Position numbers and translations under genes: made by a program. From Bacillota bacterium (GTDB lineage Bacteria; Bacillota; Clostridia; Christensenellales; CAG-138), in assembly GCA_023453725.1 (NCBI GenBank), contig JAEXTB010000255.1:1-11905 (forward strand): a DNA stretch of 11,905 nucleotides, in the 5' to 3' direction. Below are positions 7,918 through 11,905 of the stretch, piece after piece. The notes below the pieces were generated by a model that searched no databases, was not told the DNA's origin, and saw only the letters and a list, made by a program, of their open reading frames with translations. Numbering within the stretch: the stretch's first letter is position 1; every line of letters begins with the position of its first letter.

Positions 7918-8739
7918 ATGATTCTTTATGATTATCTGCAAAGGCCCAAACCTTTTGAAAGAGCCGCCAGCATCTGGACAGACCCTTTTATTGCGCCACA
8001 GATGCTAAGAGCGCATCTTGATCCTGATACCGATGCGGCTAGTTATCGTCCCAAGCGCATAGAAAACACATGTACCTATCTCTATCAGCAATTGAAATTG
8101 GTGCCCGGCGCTGCGTTGATTGACCTGGGTTGTGGACCGGGTTTATATGCCGAGCGTTTTGCGCGAAAGGGGATAAAAGTAACTGCCTTTGATATATCGG
8201 AAAGTTCAATTACATATGCTCGAGAACAAGCAAAACAGAGCAGTCTTGATATCACATATAGTTTACACAATTATTGTCAGCCTTTTGGTACGGATTTCGT
8301 TGATGCAGCCATACTAATATGGGAAGATTATGGTGTTCTAAGCCCTGTCGAAAGGAACGCGGTACTGCATAATGTTTTCGTCGCTTTACATAGTGGCGGA
8401 AGGTTTGCATTGGACGTTGCGACAGATAATAGACTGTCCATTCTGGATGAAACCGCAAAATGGAATACCTATGATTCGGGATTTTTCAGGCCGCATCCGC
8501 ATGTTGTACTCGAAAAAACATGGATTTTTCCCGAGGAGCATGCGTATTGTGAAACGAGCGTGGTGGTTGATGATAAAGTTTCTGTCTATCATAATCATCT
8601 TGCTGTCTTTAGCCCGGAGAGAATAAAAGAAGATTTGGAAATGAACGGGTTTCGTATAGTAAGCCTAACAGGCAACCTCGAAGGGAAACCATATAGCGAT
8701 GATAGTTTGCAAATAGGCGTTGTTGCCTACAAACCATAA
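7918..8739 (+). CDS. Class I SAM-dependent methyltransferase, substrate unknown
   Basis: The 273-residue product has the nucleotide-binding signature of Rossmann-type methyltransferases: motif I IDLGCGPG (68-75), followed by the acidic end of strand 2 in VTAFDIS (Asp92). It resembles the Methyltransf_25/11 groups. The N-terminus (WTDPFIAPQML) and C-terminal half carry no feature that names a substrate, so small-molecule, protein or RNA targets all remain open. The ATG at 7918 was chosen over an in-frame upstream start at 7750. It has a GGGAG site 6 bases upstream, a good promoter ends at 7868, and the extension reads like non-coding sequence. The gene is visibly more AT-rich than kdp (sampled 60-base lines at 35% versus 63% GC). 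It is bracketed by two direct repeat blocks, which together suggest horizontal acquisition. Confidence 0.9.
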   Translation: MILYDYLQRPKPFERAASIWTDPFIAPQMLRAHLDPDTDAASYRPKRIENTCTYLYQQLKLVPGAALIDLGCGPGLYAERFARKGIKVTAFDISESSITYAREQAKQSSLDITYSLHNYCQPFGTDFVDAAILIWEDYGVLSPVERNAVLHNVFVALHSGGRFALDVATDNRLSILDETAKWNTYDSGFFRPHPHVVLEKTWIFPEEHAYCETSVVVDDKVSVYHNHLAVFSPERIKEDLEMNGFRIVSLTGNLEGKPYSDDSLQIGVVAYKP

Positions 8740-8761
8740 TTGGCACAAATTCTTTGTCCAA
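8740..8761 (+). terminator. Weak hairpin after the methyltransferase gene
   Basis: Immediately after the stop, TTGG and ACAAA (with a bulged C at 8744) pair with TTTGT and CCAA around a 3-base loop. Only a short TGTTT follows instead of a strong T-run. It could act as a weak rho-independent terminator; the AT-rich stem makes this uncertain. Confidence 0.4.
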
Positions 8762-8771
8762 ATGTTTAGAT

Positions 8772-8903
8772 AGACATATTCACTTAGTTCGTTTCATTGC
8801 GCCGCTGATAAACATTATGCAAATTCACTTTATCATGCCGGGATAAACATAATGTGAAGTCCACCGTCTTAGCCGTGTAATAAACATAATGCGAAGTTAA
8901 GGG
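8772..8903 (+). repeat. Right block of degenerate 36-bp-spaced repeats flanking the methyltransferase gene
   Basis: Units begin at 8772 (degenerate AGACAT), 8810, 8845 and 8882, spaced 38, 35 and 37 bases. The clear ones are AAACATTATGCAAATTCAC, AAACATAATGTGAAGTCCAC and AAACATAATGCGAAGTT. The orientation is the same as in the left block. The sequence just before the first clear unit is also alike in the two blocks (CATTCTGAGCTGCT on the left, CATTGCGCCGCTG on the right), so they look like diverged copies of one longer element. TTTATC (8829-8834) and GATAAA (8842-8847) form a small palindrome between two units. No reading frame crosses the block. Confidence 0.75.
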
Positions 8904-8994
8904 GGAAAGTTATTTTCGCAATCTTTGCCAGGCGGTTGGACGAAATAAACTTATAGAAATTTCGCGCTCAAATCACCTTTCGTAGAATTAAATA

Positions 8995-9150
8995 TCACAC
9001 ATTAATTTTTGTCTCCACTGGCTTTGATCTTTTTACCGGATAAATTAGGACTCCATAGAAAAATGAAAGTGTTTCACCATAACCCATTGACATCAATATC
9101 CCGATGACGATGCCGCCACTTTTTAGTTTGCGTGTTCTTTCGTGGAGCAT
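8995..9150 (-). CDS. Possible 51-residue membrane peptide or gene remnant
   Basis: On the minus strand an ATG at 9150 opens a 51-codon frame ending with TGA at 8997-8995, 59 bases after the sensor kinase stop. The product has a basic N-terminus (HERTRKLKSGG), a hydrophobic middle (about residues 14-39) and a basic, polar tail. It contains no Cys and does not look like an AgrD-type signal peptide. An AAAGGA site lies 12 bases before the ATG, a slightly long distance. The frame stays open 14 codons further upstream to a TAA at 9195-9193, and that part (KLEHERIEFL) also looks protein-like. This favours a truncated remnant of a larger membrane protein over a complete small gene. It is too short to assign a family by eye. 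Confidence 0.35.
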   Translation of the reverse strand: MLHERTRKLKSGGIVIGILMSMGYGETLSFFYGVLIYPVKRSKPVETKINV

Positions 9151-9209
9151 TAAGAATTCGATCCTTTCATGCTCTAGCTTTTGACTACTATATTAATAAT
9201 AACTAAATT

Positions 9210-10523
9210 TTAAGCTCGTAGGGCGAAGTCTTTATGCCGGTGGCGTGCCTGGCCGCCTTCCCCAAGCGGAAGCACGACCTTCAAGGTGAACAAATCATCC
9301 TTCGCCTCGAAAGAGCAGTAACCGGCGTACTTCTCCACAATTAACTTGATACTTTTGACGCCGAAGCCATGCCCAGGCCGGCAACTTTCCGGCAATTCGT
9401 CCCGCATTTTGACGGTTCCCCGGTAAGGGTTGCTGATATAGATGAGCAGCTTATCCTTATGGGGCTGGCAGTTGAAGCGCACCGTTGGCCGCGCATCTTC
9501 ATTCATTTGTGCGGCTGCTGTAACGGCGTTCTCCAGACCGTTGGATAAGAGTGCGCACAGCTCCGTATCCGAAAGCGGCAGGGCGGCGGGGATGGTTGCT
9601 TTTGCGCTGAACATCACATCCCGCTCCTTTGCCCTCGTGGCAAAATAGGACAATATCAAATTGACGGAGTTGTTTTCGCAGTACTGGACCGGCACGATTG
9701 TATCGATTCCGTTCTGCGTTTGCCGAATGTACTCGCCCGCCTTGGAAATTTCTCCGGACTCAAGATAGCCGCTCAAAAGGGATAAGTGATGCCGCATATC
9801 GTGCCGGTAGATTGCCGTCTGCTGCTGCACCTGCTGCAATGCGTAAATTTCGTTTTTCGCTCGTTCCGACTGCGCTGCAAGCATGGTGTTGTCGATTTCC
9901 AATTGATTGCGCTGCTGCACTTCCGCATGGTATATCGAAACGAACAACACATAAAAGAGGGCCATGACCGTGGGAAGAAATTCGCTTACCATCTGTACGC
10001 CAGAATATAAGGCGTCGGTATAAACGGTAGTGGCATAGTCGAACAGGTAATAAAACAAAGGAAGACCGCCGAATAGATAAAGCGATCGCTTGGAGTAGGT
10101 CATTGCCCGGTAGGCCGCCTTGGTAACATATCGCTGCAACAAAAAAAATATCGGAAGAATTGAGATGATATAGCCCAACTGATATGCCAGGCTTGTCCCT
10201 AACAGCTCAAGCGCAATTGTACCGATCCAACGAGGCAGCTGACAACAAAAATATGCAGTGAGAACGCTGGCTATTGCCATACCCCAAGGCCTTTTTAACA
10301 CCAACACCAAAGTAAGCACGTTTGGGAGATGAACGATCAGCGGATATAGTTTAGTGGTCGTAGCAAGCCCCCAGACCCGGTAGCTTATTAGCTGAACGAT
10401 CAAAGTAGTTAAGCACAAAGCCGCCAAACCCCAGCGCTCTTTTGCCGAAGTACAACCGCCTGCAAAGCCGACAGAAAGCAATACGCCATAAATCAGTATT
10501 AGCAGTGCTGTAATAACAATCAC
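9210..10523 (-). CDS. GHKL-domain (AgrC-like) membrane sensor histidine kinase
   Basis: This 437-residue protein is the sensor of a two-component pair with the LytTR regulator encoded just upstream. Six or seven hydrophobic helices fill residues 1-200, the layout of peptide-sensing AgrC/ComD-type kinases. A coiled-coil linker (about 200-237) leads to the phosphoacceptor region YRHDMRHHLSLL with His241. The ATPase domain has N-box Asn332 (LSNGLENAV) and the glycine motif GHGFGVKS (384-391). The start is GTG at 10523-10521: no ATG is available nearby, and GAAAGGGT (10531-10538) is placed well. The regulator's TAG stop shares its G with this GTG, so translation is probably coupled. The signal is unknown: no AgrB-like processing protease or AgrD-like peptide is in the window. 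The 17-residue basic tail after the kinase domain (GEGGQARHRHKDFALRA) is unremarkable. Confidence 0.93.
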   Translation of the reverse strand: MIVITALLILIYGVLLSVGFAGGCTSAKERWGLAALCLTTLIVQLISYRVWGLATTTKLYPLIVHLPNVLTLVLVLKRPWGMAIASVLTAYFCCQLPRWIGTIALELLGTSLAYQLGYIISILPIFFLLQRYVTKAAYRAMTYSKRSLYLFGGLPLFYYLFDYATTVYTDALYSGVQMVSEFLPTVMALFYVLFVSIYHAEVQQRNQLEIDNTMLAAQSERAKNEIYALQQVQQQTAIYRHDMRHHLSLLSGYLESGEISKAGEYIRQTQNGIDTIVPVQYCENNSVNLILSYFATRAKERDVMFSAKATIPAALPLSDTELCALLSNGLENAVTAAAQMNEDARPTVRFNCQPHKDKLLIYISNPYRGTVKMRDELPESCRPGHGFGVKSIKLIVEKYAGYCSFEAKDDLFTLKVVLPLGEGGQARHRHKDFALRA

Positions 10524-11245
10524 TATTCCAACCCTTTCTCCGTAAATAAATGATCGGCATAGGCCTTACGTACCTGAGCGTAAAGCCGCCGGGATATCGG
10601 GAGAACGCTGCCCGTATAGGTCAAAATGTTCGTTGGGCGCAGTTCCTGAACTTGCCAGAGGTTGACGATAAACGCCCTGTGTACACGGATAAATTCCGGC
10701 CTTTGCAAAAGCGCTTCCTCATAGTCCGAAAGTGGCGCGACAAGTTCTCTTACGCTGCCATCTGTCAAATGAAAGCACAGCGTCCTGTTCATAACCTCTA
10801 CATATGTGAGCCGGGAGAACAAGAGATTGGCAAAGCCATTTTGAAACTTGATGCGCAAGCCTTCCTCTGGCTTTTGTGCGGCATGAAACAGCTTGTCCAA
10901 AATTGGAAAAAGATTATCTGCCGTGGAGGGCTTTAACAGGTAAGCGAATGCCGCCACCGAGTAGCTTTCCACCGCAAATTCCGGCGACGAGGTCAAAAAT
11001 GCGATTTTTATATTCTCATCAAACGCCCTTACCTCATGCGCAATCTGCATCCCGTTGACCAACGGCATCATCACATCCAAAAGCAGAAAGTCAAAGTCTA
11101 CTTTACGCACATCTTCCAGAAGCGAAACGCCTTCCGAATAAGTCTTGCAGGTAAAACAGGCCTTCGTTTTCTCCCGATAGGTTTCAAGAAGTTTTGAGAC
11201 CCTGTCAAGCTCCTCTATGTTGTCGTCACAAACCGCAATATGCAT
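10523..11245 (-). CDS. LytTR-family (AgrA/LytR-like) response regulator
   Basis: The 240-residue product has a receiver domain followed by a LytTR DNA-binding domain. Receiver landmarks are the acidic pair Asp7/Asp8 (VCDDN), phosphoacceptor Asp57 in FLLLDVMMP, Thr85 in AFLTSS and Lys105 in YLLKP. The LytTR domain (about 130-235) shows YVEVMNRTLCFHL, FIRVHRAFIVNL and the terminal LPISRRLYAQVRKAY. The frame is open up to 11443, but the ATG at 11245 gives the standard MHIAVCDDN start and has GGAG 11 bases upstream. The longer frame would add a non-conserved hydrophobic leader and would cover the intergenic control region. The stop overlaps the kinase GTG by one base. LytTR regulators bind paired 9-bp direct repeats, and a matching pair lies upstream at 11327-11357, so autoregulation or control of the divergent gene is plausible. 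Confidence 0.94.
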   Translation of the reverse strand: MHIAVCDDNIEELDRVSKLLETYREKTKACFTCKTYSEGVSLLEDVRKVDFDFLLLDVMMPLVNGMQIAHEVRAFDENIKIAFLTSSPEFAVESYSVAAFAYLLKPSTADNLFPILDKLFHAAQKPEEGLRIKFQNGFANLLFSRLTYVEVMNRTLCFHLTDGSVRELVAPLSDYEEALLQRPEFIRVHRAFIVNLWQVQELRPTNILTYTGSVLPISRRLYAQVRKAYADHLFTEKGLE

Positions 11246-11285
11246 ATTCACCCAATCTCCATTAACCCTATAAATATCCATATTA

Positions 11286-11314
11286 ATCATATCACAACGC
11301 GCCCATTGGTTCCA
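11286..11314 (-). promoter_or_regulatory. Candidate extended -10 promoter for the regulator-kinase operon
   Basis: Read on the minus strand, TATGAT (11291-11286) is preceded by TGA, giving an extended -10 element. A weak -35, TGGAAC (11314-11309), lies 17 bases away. Transcription would start near 11279, leaving about 34 bases of leader before the ATG. The poor -35 suits a promoter that needs an activator, and the LytTR-like repeats begin 13 bases upstream. Confidence 0.45.
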
Positions 11315-11326
11315 TCGCTCATGCTT

Positions 11327-11357
11327 ACCGTTTGCAACAAAAACCACTACCGTTCGC
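11327..11357 (+). promoter_or_regulatory. Candidate LytTR-regulator binding site (paired 9-bp direct repeats)
   Basis: ACCGTTTGC (11327-11335) and ACCGTTCGC (11349-11357) are direct repeats separated by 13 bases, a 22-bp period that puts both on one face of the helix. The published LytTR/AgrA consensus is two 9-bp repeats of the form [TA][AC][CA]GTTN[AG][TG] separated by 12-13 bases. Both copies match at eight of nine positions. The site lies between divergent promoters, next to a LytTR regulator gene. Binding is inferred. Confidence 0.5.
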
Positions 11358-11399
11358 GCAGAAAACGGTTTTAACGACAAAAAACCGCTATGCTTGGTC

Positions 11400-11425
11400 G
11401 TAGTGTTACTGAACAAAAACACTAC
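11400..11425. promoter_or_regulatory. Perfect 8-bp inverted repeat, possible operator
   Basis: GTAGTGTT (11400-11407) and AACACTAC (11418-11425) are exact reverse complements around a 10-base gap. A near-copy of the right arm, ACCACTAC, is at 11343-11350. The palindrome covers the -35 of the rightward promoter candidate, where a bound protein would affect transcription. A T-run on the minus strand is lacking after it, so a terminator is less likely. Confidence 0.4.
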
Positions 11426-11438
11426 AAAAAAACATAAT
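11410..11438 (+). promoter_or_regulatory. Candidate promoter for the four-helix membrane protein gene
   Basis: TGAACA (11410-11415) and CATAAT (11433-11438) are 17 bases apart, each near the sigma-A consensus. Transcription would start near 11445, about 20 bases before the ATG and just ahead of a very strong AGGAGGAAGG ribosome binding site (11450-11459). The -35 lies inside the 8-bp inverted repeat. Confidence 0.5.
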
Positions 11439-11464
11439 AACAAAGCTTCAGGAGGAAGGTTTCA

Positions 11465-11887
11465 ATGGAAAAAAGCAACGGATTTCTCAAGGTGACGGGT
11501 ATCCTCATGATCATCGGCGGCGTGTTTACGATCATATTTTCAATACTTGCGGTGGTGGGCGTAGGTGCGCTCGCTGCTACGCTCGGCACAGAGGCCGATT
11601 TGGGCTTGCTGATGGTATCCTCGATCATAGGCCTTATCAGCGGCGTTGTCAGCTTAATTGCCGGTATCACGGGCGCAAAAAATGCGAACAAACCCGAAAA
11701 GGCTACGGCATGCATCGCTTTCGGCTGTTTGACCGTGCTGTTGTCGATATTGGGCACTATTTTGAATGTTGTCGGCGGCAATCAATTCAGCGTGCTTGGT
11801 TTGATTACGGGCCTGATCGTGCCGGCGCTTTATTTGGTAGGCGCTTTCCAAAACAAAAAGCGCGCCGGCATCACGAAAGCGGCGTAA
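11465..11887 (+). CDS. Small four-helix membrane protein of unknown function
   Basis: The 140-residue product is almost entirely hydrophobic, with helices at about 8-36, 47-71, 81-103 and 107-128. Short polar linkers (KNANKPEKA near 72-80) and a basic tail (QNKKRAGITKAA) are consistent with cytoplasmic ends. It resembles the glycine-rich small four-span proteins common in Clostridia, but no catalytic or binding motif is visible and I do not recognise a named family. The ATG follows one of the best ribosome binding sites in the window, AGGAGGAAGG. The gene diverges from the LytTR/GHKL pair and shares its control region, so it may be a target of that system or modulate it. The last 18 bases after its stop hold nothing identifiable. 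Confidence 0.85.
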   Translation: MEKSNGFLKVTGILMIIGGVFTIIFSILAVVGVGALAATLGTEADLGLLMVSSIIGLISGVVSLIAGITGAKNANKPEKATACIAFGCLTVLLSILGTILNVVGGNQFSVLGLITGLIVPALYLVGAFQNKKRAGITKAA

Positions 11888-11905
11888 GCGTCGTAACTGC
11901 AATCG

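Noticed and set aside
8873..8956. 27-codon plus-strand frame ending IFARRLDEINL, as a possible C-terminal stump of the interrupted gene
   Set aside because: It is short, runs through a repeat unit, and has no start. It cannot be linked to the aborted start at 7552 without comparative data.
8995..9150. AgrD-type autoinducer precursor
   Set aside because: There is no Cys or Ser-ring core followed by an acidic tail, and no AgrB gene nearby.
11246..11443. Longer response regulator start at 11443 (306 residues)
   Set aside because: The extension runs through the promoter and repeat region, and the receiver domain begins exactly at the ATG at 11245.

Overview
The window looks like chromosome of a Clostridia-type member of the Bacillota. 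The evidence is a kdpABCDE operon with Gram-positive-like features, a GHKL sensor kinase paired with a LytTR response regulator, strong AGGAGG-type ribosome binding sites, and near-consensus sigma-A promoters. The core genes are moderately GC-rich and the accessory patch in the middle is clearly more AT-rich. No species can be named from this sequence alone.

Positions 1-7526 (+) hold a nearly complete high-affinity potassium uptake operon: kdpA (5' end cut by the window edge), kdpB, kdpC, kdpD and kdpE. KdpA is the K+ channel-like subunit, KdpB the P-type ATPase that drives it, and KdpC the small accessory subunit. KdpD is the membrane sensor kinase and KdpE its OmpR-type regulator. A good sigma-A promoter lies in the kdpC-kdpD gap, so kdpDE can probably be expressed independently of the transporter genes. 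kdpD and kdpE overlap by 4 bases.

Positions 7527-8994 are an accessory patch. A strong ribosome binding site and ATG just after kdpE lead into a frame that stops after 8 codons, exactly where a repeat block starts. That block carries a degenerate AAACATAATGCGAAGTT-like motif at about 36-bp spacing. Next comes one AT-rich gene for a class I SAM-dependent methyltransferase with its own promoter and a weak terminator hairpin. A second, diverged block of the same repeat follows in the same orientation. The gene therefore sits like a single-gene cassette between two direct copies of a non-coding element. This is the most unusual feature of the window.

Positions 8995-11245 (-) hold a LytTR response regulator gene and a GHKL (AgrC-like) sensor kinase gene that overlap by one base, followed by a possible 51-residue membrane peptide or gene remnant. 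No AgrB/AgrD-like signal genes are seen. The 219-bp divergent region 11246-11464 holds promoter candidates in both directions, a 9-bp direct repeat with 22-bp periodicity resembling a LytTR binding site, and a perfect 8-bp inverted repeat over the rightward promoter. The rightward gene (11465-11887) encodes a small four-helix membrane protein and is the natural candidate target of the two-component system.
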